Assembly (NCBI RefSeq): GCF_900289145.1
Contig: NZ_OKQO01000001.1
Location: forward strand, 124,001-188,000
Direction: 5' to 3'
DNA length: 64,000 bases
DNA from: Neobittarella massiliensis (ex Bilen et al. 2018)
Lineage (GTDB): Bacteria > Bacillota > Clostridia > Oscillospirales > Ruminococcaceae
The first letter of the stretch is position 1; every line of letters starts with the position of its first letter. A program made the translations under genes and the position numbers. Below, piece after piece: positions 1 to 11,393 of the stretch. The notes beneath the pieces are model-generated. The model had not been told where the DNA came from, did not search any database, and worked only from the letters and a program-made list of their open reading frames with translations.

Positions 1-354
1 GAGAAGGCGCGCATGGAGCTGCGCTCGCCCGATCCGTCCTGCAACCCCTACGTGGTGTTTGCCCTGCTCATCTGGGCGGGCTTGGAGGGGATCGTACAGC
101 AAAAGCCGCTGGGCGCCCCACTCGATCTAAACACCTACAGTGCCGACAAAGCGGCCCTGAGCGGTGTGCAGCCGCTGCCCGACAGCTTGGGCCGGGCGCT
201 GCAGCTGGCCCAACAGTCCGATTTTGTGCGCGCGCACCTGCCGGCGCGGATGATCCGCCAAATGGTAGATGCCAAGCGCCGCAGCTGGGAGGGCTGCACC
301 AGCGCCGAGGACCGCGACCGGTACGAGCGCGACCGCTACTTCTACTATATTTAA
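1..354 (+). CDS. glnA: Glutamine synthetase, C-terminal end (partial)
   Basis: This is the last 117 codons of a gene that begins before the window. The reading frame is open from base 1, and the segment ELRSPDPSCNPY followed by a helical tail is the conserved C-terminal signature of type I glutamine synthetase, which makes glutamine from glutamate, ammonia and ATP in the cytoplasm. The adenylylation and active-site regions lie outside the window, so the subtype cannot be judged. An ANTAR-domain protein starts 35 bases downstream, a pairing known in Clostridia, where the ANTAR protein is thought to control glutamine synthetase expression by antitermination. Confidence 0.93.
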   Translation, partial: EKARMELRSPDPSCNPYVVFALLIWAGLEGIVQQKPLGAPLDLNTYSADKAALSGVQPLPDSLGRALQLAQQSDFVRAHLPARMIRQMVDAKRRSWEGCTSAEDRDRYERDRYFYYI

Positions 355-389
355 GGGCGGTCAGCCAGCTAAAAAGGGGGGAACAGCAG

Positions 390-959
390 ATGCAGGCACT
401 CATCGTATCCGGCGCCGACGCCCAGCGCGCCCAACCGCTCGGCGCACTGCTCAAAACAGCCGGTTATGCGCGCATCTTGGTGGCCGGTTCCGGCGGTGCC
501 GCCCGGCGGCAGCTGGATCAGGCCGAGTTCGATCTGGTGCTCATCTGCGCCCCGCTGCCCGACGAGTACGGCCACGAGCTGGCCATACAGCTGGCCGAGA
601 GCAGTACCGGCGGGGTAGTGCTGGCGGTCCGGCGGGAGGAGTACGGCGATATCGCCCCCCGGGTAGAGCCCTACGGTGTACTGGTGGCCGACAGCCCGCT
701 GAGCCGGCCGCAATTTTTGCGGGTGCTGCGCATGGCCGCCGGCCAGCGCTACCGCCTGCAGGGCCTGCACCGCGAAAACGTAAAATTGCACGGTCGTATC
801 CAGGAGATCCGATTGGTCGACCGTGCCAAATGCGCCCTGATCCAATACCTGGATATGACCGAGCCCCAGGCCCACCGCTATATCGAAAAACAGGCTATGG
901 ATCTGCGCATCACCCGCGGCCAGGTGGCCAAAAACATCCTCAAGACCTACGAGAACTGA
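390..959 (+). CDS. ANTAR-domain regulator with degenerate receiver domain
   Basis: A protein of 189 residues. Residues 1-120 have the layout of a response-regulator receiver, and about 130-187 form an ANTAR RNA-binding three-helix domain (IEKQAMDLRITRGQVAKN). ANTAR proteins bind twin hexaloop hairpins in leader RNAs and prevent termination, often in nitrogen metabolism. The receiver is not a normal phosphorylation domain: the strand-1 acidic pair is Ser7-Gly8, and the expected phospho-acceptor Asp is Cys53 in DLVLICAPLP. It is therefore probably a pseudo-receiver controlled by ligand or protein contact. A strong ribosome binding site (ggggggaa) precedes the ATG. Its place after glnA suggests control of nitrogen assimilation (inference). 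Confidence 0.88.
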   Translation: MQALIVSGADAQRAQPLGALLKTAGYARILVAGSGGAARRQLDQAEFDLVLICAPLPDEYGHELAIQLAESSTGGVVLAVRREEYGDIAPRVEPYGVLVADSPLSRPQFLRVLRMAAGQRYRLQGLHRENVKLHGRIQEIRLVDRAKCALIQYLDMTEPQAHRYIEKQAMDLRITRGQVAKNILKTYEN

Positions 960-1000
960 GCGGCAGAAAGTCCGCACGGCCATAAAGGAGGGAAGCGACC

Positions 1001-3510
<2,510 letters not shown>

Positions 3511-3513
3511 CAT

Positions 3514-3541
3514 ACAGTAAACAGTAAACAGCAAACAGCAC
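3514..3541. repeat. Short tandem heptamer repeat
   Basis: Between pyrG and dapL there are about four imperfect copies of acagtaa/acagcaa in a row. A similar run of aaacagc-type units occurs near 22360. It is probably slippage-generated spacer DNA, and no function can be read from it. Confidence 0.6.
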
Positions 3542-3592
3542 ATGCCCTGCGGGCCGGAACCCGCCTACATATACCGCAGAGAGGGGAGCAAC

Positions 3593-4795
3593 ATGAAACT
3601 CAACCAGGGATACCGCCATCTACAAAACAGCTACTTCTTTTCCTCTATTGTCAAAAAGACCGAGGACTACCGCGCCCAAGATCCCAAAGCCGATATCATT
3701 CGTCTGGGTGTGGGCGATGTGAGTATCCCCCTGTGCCCGGCGGTGGTGCACGCCATGCAGCAAGCGGTACAAGAGATGGGCCGCAAAGGCACTTTTCACG
3801 GTTACGGGCCCGAGCAGGGGTACGACTTTTTGCGCAGCGCCATAAGGGGCTACTACCGCCGCTACGGGGTGCGGCTCGAGATGGACGAGATCTTTGTCAG
3901 CGACGGGGCCAACAGCGATCTGGGCAACATTCTCGATCTGTTCGACCGCGATAACACCGTCCTTATCCCAAACCCGGTATATCCGGTGTACGAGGACACC
4001 AACATCATGGCTGGCCGCAAGATCCTCTACATGCACGCCAGTGAGCAAAATGGCTTTTTACCGCTGCCGGACAAGAGCATACAGGCCGATATCATCTACC
4101 TGTGTTCGCCCGGCAATCCCACCGGGGCGGTCTATTCCCGCGCGCAACTCGAAAAATGGGTGGATTACGCCAACGACATGGGTGCTATCATCATCTTCGA
4201 CGCCGCCTACGAGTCGTTCATCGCCACCCCCGACCTGCCCCACAGCATCTTCGAGATCCGCGGGGCCAAGACCTGTGCCATCGAGATCTGTTCGCTGTCA
4301 AAAACGGCGGGCTTTACCGGCACCCGCTGTGGCTATACGGTGGTGCCCCGCCGATTGGTACGTGAGGGGCTGGAGCTGCGGCGCATGTGGCTGCGCCGGC
4401 AGACCACCAAATTTAACGGCGTCTCCTACATCGTGCAGCGCGGGGCCGAGGCGGTATTCTCTCCCGAGGGGATCGAGCAGACCCGCTCGGCCATCGCCTA
4501 CTACCGCGAAAACGGCCGCATCATCAAGAGCGCGCTCGAAGAGCTCGGCATCTGGCACGTGGGCGGCGAGCACTCGCCGTACGTATGGCTCAAGTGTCCC
4601 AGCGGTATGGGCTCCTGGGCGTATTTCGAATATCTGCTGCACACCTGCCATATCGTCAGCACGCCGGGGGCCGGTTTTGGCAGCAGCGGTGAGGGTTATC
4701 TGCGGCTTTCCTCCTTTGCCGGCCGCGACGATACGGTCCGCGCTATGGAGCGCTTTATACAAAAGGGGATACCCGGGCAAAGCGCGGGACAGTGA
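3593..4795 (+). CDS. dapL: LL-diaminopimelate aminotransferase
   Basis: 400 residues. This PLP-dependent class I/II aminotransferase makes LL-diaminopimelate directly from tetrahydrodipicolinate, bypassing the succinyl or acetyl branches of lysine synthesis. The PLP lysine is Lys237 in SLSKTAGFTG, and the substrate/cofactor segments NPVYPVYEDTN and SPGNPTGAV are present. The start chosen is the ATG after gaggggagcaac; an upstream in-frame start at 3542 lacks a comparable ribosome binding site. Its neighbours dapF and pyrG suggest a housekeeping cell-wall/nucleotide cluster. Confidence 0.94.
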   Translation: MKLNQGYRHLQNSYFFSSIVKKTEDYRAQDPKADIIRLGVGDVSIPLCPAVVHAMQQAVQEMGRKGTFHGYGPEQGYDFLRSAIRGYYRRYGVRLEMDEIFVSDGANSDLGNILDLFDRDNTVLIPNPVYPVYEDTNIMAGRKILYMHASEQNGFLPLPDKSIQADIIYLCSPGNPTGAVYSRAQLEKWVDYANDMGAIIIFDAAYESFIATPDLPHSIFEIRGAKTCAIEICSLSKTAGFTGTRCGYTVVPRRLVREGLELRRMWLRRQTTKFNGVSYIVQRGAEAVFSPEGIEQTRSAIAYYRENGRIIKSALEELGIWHVGGEHSPYVWLKCPSGMGSWAYFEYLLHTCHIVSTPGAGFGSSGEGYLRLSSFAGRDDTVRAMERFIQKGIPGQSAGQ

Positions 4796-4797
4796 AA

Positions 4798-4839
4798 ATA
4801 GACCGGGCAGACAGCCGATCGGCTGTCTGCCCGGTCTAT
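4798..4839 (+). terminator. Perfect 42-bp palindrome after dapL
   Basis: The stretch reads identically on both strands: atagaccgggcagacagccg followed by its exact reverse complement. It can form a very stable stem of about 18-20 pairs just after the dapL stop. There is no clear run of T on either side, so it may stop transcription poorly or may instead protect the 3' end of the message. Confidence 0.6.
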
Positions 4840-4872
4840 CTATATAGGCGGCGTTGTACAAAACATAGGGAT

Positions 4873-4900
4873 TTGCATAAATCACGGTTTGTAGTATACT
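4873..4900 (+). promoter_or_regulatory. Predicted glpK promoter
   Basis: TTGCAT and TATACT are separated by 16 bases, about 45 bases ahead of the glpK ATG. The -10 element matches the vegetative consensus at five of six positions, while the -35 is weak. Confidence 0.5.
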
Positions 4901-4944
4901 GATTATACGAAACATACAAGTTGTGATGATTTGGGGGAAAGCAT

Positions 4945-6459
<1,515 letters not shown>

Positions 6460-6584
6460 AAATTGCGATATATGCGACAAATTTCGCCATGTCTCTACAA
6501 AAAATGCGTCTATGATAGAGAGGCAGGAAATGTCGCCCGGGGCAGCGCTCTGTACCCGCCCATGATCACCGAGAAGGGAGCACT

Positions 6585-6917
6585 ATGCAAACACTCAAAA
6601 ACCGCGTCGGAAGAAACATCAAATCGCTGCGCAAGACCCGCGATCTCACCCAGGAAGACCTGGCCTATCGAGCCAAGATCGAACCGCGCCGCATCAGTCT
6701 GATCGAGTCGGGTAAGGCCAATCCCACCCTGGATACCATGTATCGGCTGGCCACTGCGCTGGGGGTAGATGCCAGTATTCTGTTTGGACGCAACCTCACT
6801 TTTGAGTGGGATGCCCGGGAGGAGCGCATTATGGACGAGTACCGCCAGATGAGCGAAAAAGACCGCCTGTTCATCGAGACCACCATCACCCACCTGCTGG
6901 AAAAAGACCCCGACTAA
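6585..6917 (+). CDS. Small XRE-family transcriptional regulator
   Basis: 110 residues. Residues 4-65 form a Cro/C1-type helix-turn-helix: LRKTRDLTQEDLAYRAKI then RRISLIESGKANPTLDTMYRLATAL. The short C-terminal helix has no recognisable ligand domain. The ribosome binding site gagaaggga precedes the ATG. It is a single-gene unit between glpK and a terminator, so its target cannot be read from context; self-regulation or control of glpK are possibilities only. Confidence 0.85.
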   Translation: MQTLKNRVGRNIKSLRKTRDLTQEDLAYRAKIEPRRISLIESGKANPTLDTMYRLATALGVDASILFGRNLTFEWDAREERIMDEYRQMSEKDRLFIETTITHLLEKDPD

Positions 6918-6961
6918 TATCAAGATCGGTCATCCAGTCGGCAGCAGTGTTCGATATCTGC

Positions 6962-6997
6962 GAGCGGGGCGGCACCAAAGTGCCGCCCCGCTCTTTT
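6962..6997 (+). terminator. Intrinsic terminator
   Basis: A 14-bp GC-rich stem, gagcggggcggcac with its complement and a caaa loop, is followed by tttta. It ends the plus-strand XRE transcript. The left side lacks the T run needed to serve the converging amidohydrolase gene. Confidence 0.85.
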
Positions 6998-7006
6998 AGA
7001 TATACT

Positions 7007-8173
7007 TTAAAACTTGGCCAAAAAATCTACTGCGAACTGGGCATACAGTGCCGCCCCGGTGATCAGTGCGTCCTCATCCATCTGGAATTTTTCATGGTGG
7101 TGGGGGTAGGTAGACCCCTTTTCCTCGCTGCGGATGCCCACAAATGCCAAGCAGCCCGGTACCTCTTGCAGGTAGTACGAGAAGTCCTCGCCGCCGGTGA
7201 TGCGCTCAAAGTGGTACAGTGCCTTTTCGCCGCACAGCGCACGCACCGCATCGGCGGCAATGGCCGAGCAGGTCTCATCGTTTACGGTGGGCCCCAGCAG
7301 CGGGGTGTAGTCTAGCCGGGCGGTGGCGCCGTAAGCCATAGCGGTAGAGGTGGCGATCTGCTCGATCATGGCCGGGAAATCCCGGCATATCTCGCTGCTA
7401 AAGGTGCGGGTAGTGCCGGTCAGCTTGGCCTCGCCGGCCAGCACGTTCCAGCGGCTGCCCCCCTCTACGGTGCCCACCGTCACTACCGCCGACTCCAGCG
7501 GGTCGGTGCGGCGGCTGGCGATCTGCTGCAGGTTCATTACCACCGCTGCTGCCGCCAGCACCGCATCCGCGCCCTGATGGGGCATCGAGCCGTGCCCGCT
7601 CTTGCCGGTGATAGTCAGTTCAAACCGATCGGCCGAGGCCATGCGCGGCCCGGCCTCTACCGAGATCTTGCCGGTGGGGATATCCGACCACAGGTGGATG
7701 CCAAAGCAGCCATCCACCCCTTCCAGCGCCCCGGCGGCGATCATCGCCTTGGCCCCCAGCCCTACCTCTTCGCCGGGCTGAAAAAACAGTTTTACCGTGC
7801 CGGCCAGCTGCTCCTCTACCTCCTGCAGAAGTTTGGCCGCCGTCAGCAGCATGGCCATGTGGCCGTCGTGGCCGCAGGCGTGCATCATGCCCGGCTGCTG
7901 CGAACAAAAATCGAGCCCGGTCTCCTCGGTCACGGTCAGGGCGTCCATGTCGGCCCGCAGCATCACCGTCTTGCCGTCGCCCCGGCCCAGGGTAGCCACC
8001 ACGCCGGTGCCCGCCACCACCTGGTGGCGGATCCCCATATCCCGCAGCTCCTGGCAGATCTTAGCGCAGGTCCAGGTCTCCTGCATGCTCGCCTCGGGGT
8101 GCTGGTGAAAGGTGCGGCGCATGGCTACGGCATAGTCGCTGTAGGCGGGGGCGATCTCTTTAATGGTCTTCAT
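7007..8173 (-). CDS. M20D-family amidohydrolase
   Basis: 388 residues. It is a two-domain zinc peptidase/amidohydrolase of the group that hydrolyses N-acyl amino acids, hippurate or N-acetyl-diaminopimelate. Metal-binding segments are visible: MHACGHDGHMA near residue 100, the catalytic GEEVGLGAKAM about 35 residues later, and a C-terminal GGEDFSYYL. The substrate cannot be set from sequence alone. The ribosome binding site (aggagacc) lies just upstream of the ATG. It is expressed alone from the promoter at 8239-8267. Confidence 0.9.
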   Translation of the reverse strand: MKTIKEIAPAYSDYAVAMRRTFHQHPEASMQETWTCAKICQELRDMGIRHQVVAGTGVVATLGRGDGKTVMLRADMDALTVTEETGLDFCSQQPGMMHACGHDGHMAMLLTAAKLLQEVEEQLAGTVKLFFQPGEEVGLGAKAMIAAGALEGVDGCFGIHLWSDIPTGKISVEAGPRMASADRFELTITGKSGHGSMPHQGADAVLAAAAVVMNLQQIASRRTDPLESAVVTVGTVEGGSRWNVLAGEAKLTGTTRTFSSEICRDFPAMIEQIATSTAMAYGATARLDYTPLLGPTVNDETCSAIAADAVRALCGEKALYHFERITGGEDFSYYLQEVPGCLAFVGIRSEEKGSTYPHHHEKFQMDEDALITGAALYAQFAVDFLAKF

Positions 8174-8238
8174 AAGGTCTCCTTTGTCTAACGGTAAGTG
8201 CCGCGGCGGGCGTCAAAGTAAGCAGAGTATTATGCTAC

Positions 8239-8267
8239 AGTATACGGGATGCCGCCGCCGCTGTAAA
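8239..8267 (-). promoter_or_regulatory. Promoter of the M20 amidohydrolase
   Basis: On the minus strand TTTACA and TATACT are spaced by 17 bases, a near-consensus vegetative promoter about 65 bases ahead of the start codon. The rest of 8174-8370 shows no gene. Confidence 0.7.
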
Positions 8268-8376
8268 TCACCGGCAGCGATTTTTTCCCACCCGCACAAA
8301 ATGTGGCGCCAAACAGGAAAGGAAATCGTCTATTCGCAGGAGAAATACCTGCCAGCTCTGTCCTTTTTTAGCCGGT

Positions 8377-8408
8377 AAAAAAACCACCAGCCGCTGTCGG
8401 CTGATGGC
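8377..8408 (-). terminator. Intrinsic terminator of the YitT-like gene
   Basis: Minus strand: a 10-bp stem (ccatcagccg / cggctggtgg) with an acag loop, followed by seven T. It lies just after the stop of the gene at 8426. Confidence 0.85.
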
Positions 8409-8425
8409 TTTTGATATCGATACTT

Positions 8426-9055
8426 CTATAGCAGTTGGTCACATTCGGCCGCTGCCGGCTCCTTTTTGCCCACGGTCTGTACTTTGCCGATCAAAAATGA
8501 GCTGATCGTCACTGTGATCAGCGAGTAGGCGATGCGCCCCAGCGGAATGTAGCTCAACGACAGCAGCAGCACCGCCAAGTCGGTAGACAGGTAACAGCGC
8601 GAGATGGGCCAGCGCAGCTTTTTAGCCAGCACCATGGCCAGCGCGTCGTCGCCGCCGCAGGCGCCGCCCACCCGCACGGCCAGGCCCACGCCCACCCCTA
8701 CGAATACGGCGCCAAGCACCGCTGCCACCAGCGGGTGTGCCGACAGGTCCGGCAGCAGCGGGGGAAACATCTCGTACACCCCGTACGAGAGCGCAAACGA
8801 GCAGGTAGCCACCAGCGAGTAGCGGGCGAACGCGCCGCCCAACACCTTGTAGCCGACGGCATAGCAGATGATGTCCATCACCAGTTCACCCACCGCCGGC
8901 GAAATACCAAACCAGCGGTCTAGCAGCAGGGTCATGCCCAAAACGCCGCCCTCGGTAATACCCGCCTGGCGGTGCACATTATAAATGCCGAAAGCCAAGA
9001 TCGCGGCCCCCAGCATGATCGTCAAATAATTTTTCCACTCCCGGCGGAAGTTCAT
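8426..9055 (-). CDS. YitT/YczE-family integral membrane protein
   Basis: 209 residues with about five hydrophobic segments. The first helix, YLTIMLGAAILAFGIYNVHR, followed by the polar AGITEGGVLGM loop and a later GACGGDDALAM segment, is typical of the YitT/YczE family. It is at the short end and lacks the C-terminal DUF2179 domain of full YitT proteins. Function in the family is unknown. The start is set by aggagt seven bases upstream; the longer open frame runs through the promoter at 9108-9136 and is not used. Confidence 0.75.
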   Translation of the reverse strand: MNFRREWKNYLTIMLGAAILAFGIYNVHRQAGITEGGVLGMTLLLDRWFGISPAVGELVMDIICYAVGYKVLGGAFARYSLVATCSFALSYGVYEMFPPLLPDLSAHPLVAAVLGAVFVGVGVGLAVRVGGACGGDDALAMVLAKKLRWPISRCYLSTDLAVLLLSLSYIPLGRIAYSLITVTISSFLIGKVQTVGKKEPAAAECDQLL

Positions 9056-9107
9056 GCCCGTACTCCTTTTCGGTGGTATAGCGGGCAGAAGTCTCCCACC
9101 CGCCACG

Positions 9108-9136
9108 ATTGTAGCACAGCGGCATGATAAAGTCAA
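9108..9136 (-). promoter_or_regulatory. Promoter of the YitT-like gene
   Basis: Minus strand TTGACT and TACAAT with a 17-base spacer, about 55 bases before the ATG at 9055. Confidence 0.75.
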
Positions 9137-9222
9137 ATGGTCCCATATCATACCTTTTCTCTGTGCCAAGCGTTATTTTTTCCCTCTGCACGCAGCTGAG
9201 CACAAAAATATGCGCCGCCGTA

Positions 9223-9252
9223 TTGCGCGGCACCGCGTATGCGCGCTATAGT
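9223..9252 (+). promoter_or_regulatory. Possible promoter of the DGR-target-like gene
   Basis: TTGCGC and TATAGT are spaced by 18 bases, about 35 bases before the start at 9288. An imperfect inverted repeat (gctatagt ... actatatagc, about 9246-9269) overlaps the presumed transcription start and could be an operator. Confidence 0.4.
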
Positions 9253-9287
9253 AAGAGAAACTATATAGCGAGAGAGGCGGCAGAGAG

Positions 9288-11207
9288 ATGATGAGACGAT
9301 ACGGGGTAGAATACGAGTTGGGTGTGCCCGATCCACAGCTGCGGCGGCTGGGCGACGCGGTGGGCCTGCAGGCGGCGGTGGGCACCGGCAGTCAGCCGGC
9401 AGCGAGCGATTTCGACGCGCTGCGGCCCTGGAGCGGCCTGCGCCGCTGTAATCTGTCCGACGACGGCCGGGTGCTCGCCTATGCCGGTCAACCGGCGTAC
9501 CGGGATGACGGCACCGGCGGCCAGGTGATGGTCGAGATCCCGCGCTTTTACCAGCTCTACGAGCAGAGAGATGGCTGTGCCCGCTGGTGGGTGTCGCCCG
9601 ACCCGGTGCCCGGTTACCGGCTGTCGCCGGCGTTCGTGCGGCCCGACGGCACACAGCGCAGCGCGGTGTATGTGGGGGCGTACCTCTGCTGCGACGACGA
9701 AAAAGGCGTCGTCGCCACCGTGTCCAGCCGCGCCGGCGGCTATGGCCGCATCCGCACCGACCGCCCCACCTGGCGCGCGCTCTGCCGCCGCCGCGGCCCC
9801 GGCTGGGAAATGGGCGATATCACCTATCTCTGCGACCTGCTGCAGCCGCTGTTTGTGGTGGAGTTCGCCACCTTAAACGGCCAGTCGGTGCTGCGGGGCA
9901 TCTGCGATATGCCCTACAGTGACCGCTGGCCCATCGAACAGGTGGCCGATGGCGGCCGCCAGCTGTGGGTCGATGCCGACTATGCCTGTCAGTTCGTGCT
10001 GGGTCAGGGGGTAGCTGTGGGGCCTCAGTTGGGCGACAACGCCGCCATCCCCCACGCCACCGTCACCGCCATCGAACAAAAGCCGCAGGGCCTCTGCCGT
10101 GTCACCCTAGACTGCGGCGGACCGGCCGCATCGGGCATGCTGCTATATACCTCAGTCTGGAAAAACGGGGGCGCCGACGGGGTGGCGGCTTCCTCCGGCT
10201 CCCTCTACGGCCCGTCGAGCGGCCGGTCGCCCATCGTGTACCGGGGCATCGAAAATCCCTACGGCAACACCTGGGAGTGGCTCGACGGCGTCAACATCGC
10301 CGATCGGCAGGCCTATGTGTGTACCGACCCCCGCCATTACGACGATATCACCACCACCGGCCCCTACCAAAAGGTGGCCTACCGCAATGCGGCCGAGGAC
10401 GAGTCCTACATCACCGCCCAGGGGTACGACCCGGCACTGCCCTCTGCCCGCTTTCCCACCGCCTGTACCGGCGGCAGCGCCAGTACCTATTACAGCGACT
10501 GCTACTGGCAGCGCCCGGGCCTGCGGGCCGTCATTTTTGGCGGCAGCTGGTATAATGGCAGCTATGCCGGCCCATTTTGCTTTAGCGGCTGGAGCGCCAG
10601 CGACATGATCCACGTCAATACCAGCGCCCGTCGACCGGCGGCGCCTGTCGCCATATCGCCACTTTTTGGTCGTATAGGGCGGGGTCTACCATCGCCCGGT
10701 AGCTTGCCTCCACCTCTACAAGAAGCGTCTCGTCGTCGGCATCGCCGGCACAGGGCAGGTATAAAATGTAGTAATTTACCCCAAACAGCCGGGTGTATAC
10801 ACCGGTGTAGCGGCAGCCGCCCCGCTGGTAAAAGCGTATGCGTCGGGTGGCCTGCTGGGGGTCAGGGGCGCTCTGCGGCTGCTCCACCTCAAAAAATATG
10901 CCCTGCAGGTCGGCCATCTGCCGGCGCAGGTCGGCCAGCAGCTGGCCGCCTATCCCGCCGCCGCGCATCTGGGGCACTACGGCAAAGTAATCTAAAAAGC
11001 CAAAACGGCGCCCCGGCAGCACCGACAGCAGTGCGTAGCCGCACAGCGCATCTTCCCGGTAAAAGCCCACCACCCGGTAAATGCCCCGGTCCACCGCCCG
11101 GTGGATCTGCCCCAAAGGCTTGCGCTCGTCGGGGGGAAAATCCCGGCACAGGTGCTCCTGGTACAACTGGTCGATCTGTTCGCCCCGCAGCGATCTGCTC
11201 TGCATAG
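9288..11207 (+). CDS. C-type-lectin/formylglycine-fold protein resembling a DGR variable protein, with run-on C-terminus
   Basis: The open frame is 639 codons, but only residues 1 to about 448 look like a real protein. Residues 1-100 (DAVGLQAAVGTGS, DALRPWSGLRRCNL, GGQVMVEIPRFY) match the N-terminal region of phage-tail or DGR target proteins. Residues 315-448 form a formylglycine-generating/C-type-lectin fold: NPYGNTWEWLDGVN, then YYSDCYWQ, GGSWYNGSYAGPFCF and ending NTSAR. Such domains carry the variable residues in DGR targets. After Arg448 the frame continues 191 codons as the exact antisense of the GNAT gene; that tail is Pro/Arg/Ala-rich and looks like shadow coding. The native stop has apparently been lost. 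No signal peptide is visible. No reverse transcriptase, template repeat or accessory gene was seen nearby. Role: ligand-binding display protein (inference). Confidence 0.72.
   Translation: MMRRYGVEYELGVPDPQLRRLGDAVGLQAAVGTGSQPAASDFDALRPWSGLRRCNLSDDGRVLAYAGQPAYRDDGTGGQVMVEIPRFYQLYEQRDGCARWWVSPDPVPGYRLSPAFVRPDGTQRSAVYVGAYLCCDDEKGVVATVSSRAGGYGRIRTDRPTWRALCRRRGPGWEMGDITYLCDLLQPLFVVEFATLNGQSVLRGICDMPYSDRWPIEQVADGGRQLWVDADYACQFVLGQGVAVGPQLGDNAAIPHATVTAIEQKPQGLCRVTLDCGGPAASGMLLYTSVWKNGGADGVAASSGSLYGPSSGRSPIVYRGIENPYGNTWEWLDGVNIADRQAYVCTDPRHYDDITTTGPYQKVAYRNAAEDESYITAQGYDPALPSARFPTACTGGSASTYYSDCYWQRPGLRAVIFGGSWYNGSYAGPFCFSGWSASDMIHVNTSARRPAAPVAISPLFGRIGRGLPSPGSLPPPLQEASRRRHRRHRAGIKCSNLPQTAGCIHRCSGSRPAGKSVCVGWPAGGQGRSAAAPPQKICPAGRPSAGAGRPAAGRLSRRRASGALRQSNLKSQNGAPAAPTAVRSRTAHLPGKSPPPGKCPGPPPGGSAPKACARRGENPGTGAPGTTGRSVRPAAICSA
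10539..10631 (+). other. Candidate variable region (VR) of a diversity-generating retroelement
   Basis: The codons for GGSWYNGSYAGPFCFSGW through NTSAR sit at the 3' end of the lectin domain. Many residues that are Asn (AAY) in related lectin cores are here codons reachable by changing only A: TAT, AGC, GAC, ATC, CAC and GTC. This is the pattern left by adenine-specific mutagenic retrohoming. No template repeat can be compared within the window, so the assignment rests on protein family resemblance and codon pattern. The variable stretch may extend upstream over YYSDCYWQ near 10490. Confidence 0.5.
10615..11205 (-). CDS. GNAT-family N-acetyltransferase
   Basis: 196 residues. The acetyl-CoA loop is seen as VVPQMRGGGIGGQLLADL, followed by the usual EVE strand and FYQRGGCRYTG. 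It transfers an acetyl group to an unknown amine. The start ATG follows aggaggaact. The last codons, reading VDGRWY then TGA, lie on the antisense of the lectin VR of the gene at 9288. Its C-terminus may therefore have been rebuilt at the same recombination point that removed the end of that gene. Confidence 0.85.
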   Translation of the reverse strand: MQSRSLRGEQIDQLYQEHLCRDFPPDERKPLGQIHRAVDRGIYRVVGFYREDALCGYALLSVLPGRRFGFLDYFAVVPQMRGGGIGGQLLADLRRQMADLQGIFFEVEQPQSAPDPQQATRRIRFYQRGGCRYTGVYTRLFGVNYYILYLPCAGDADDETLLVEVEASYRAMVDPALYDQKVAIWRQAPPVDGRWY

Positions 11208-11302
11208 TTCCTCCTCGTGTCACAGGTGTGTAGTACAAAATAAGACCATATAGATCTTGCTAGTGATGATACCACAGCGCACCGCTGTCGTCAACTGCCC
11301 AG

Positions 11303-11331
11303 CTGACAGCTGGAAGAAGTTGTGCTATACT
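11303..11331 (+). promoter_or_regulatory. Promoter of the MFS-MATE pair
   Basis: CTGACA and TATACT with a 17-base spacer, about 60 bases upstream of the MFS start. Confidence 0.6.
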
Positions 11332-11393
11332 TATATTTTATGGGAGAAAATCAGCGTATTTGCGCAGTTTGCGCGTGAAAGAGGGGATTTTTC

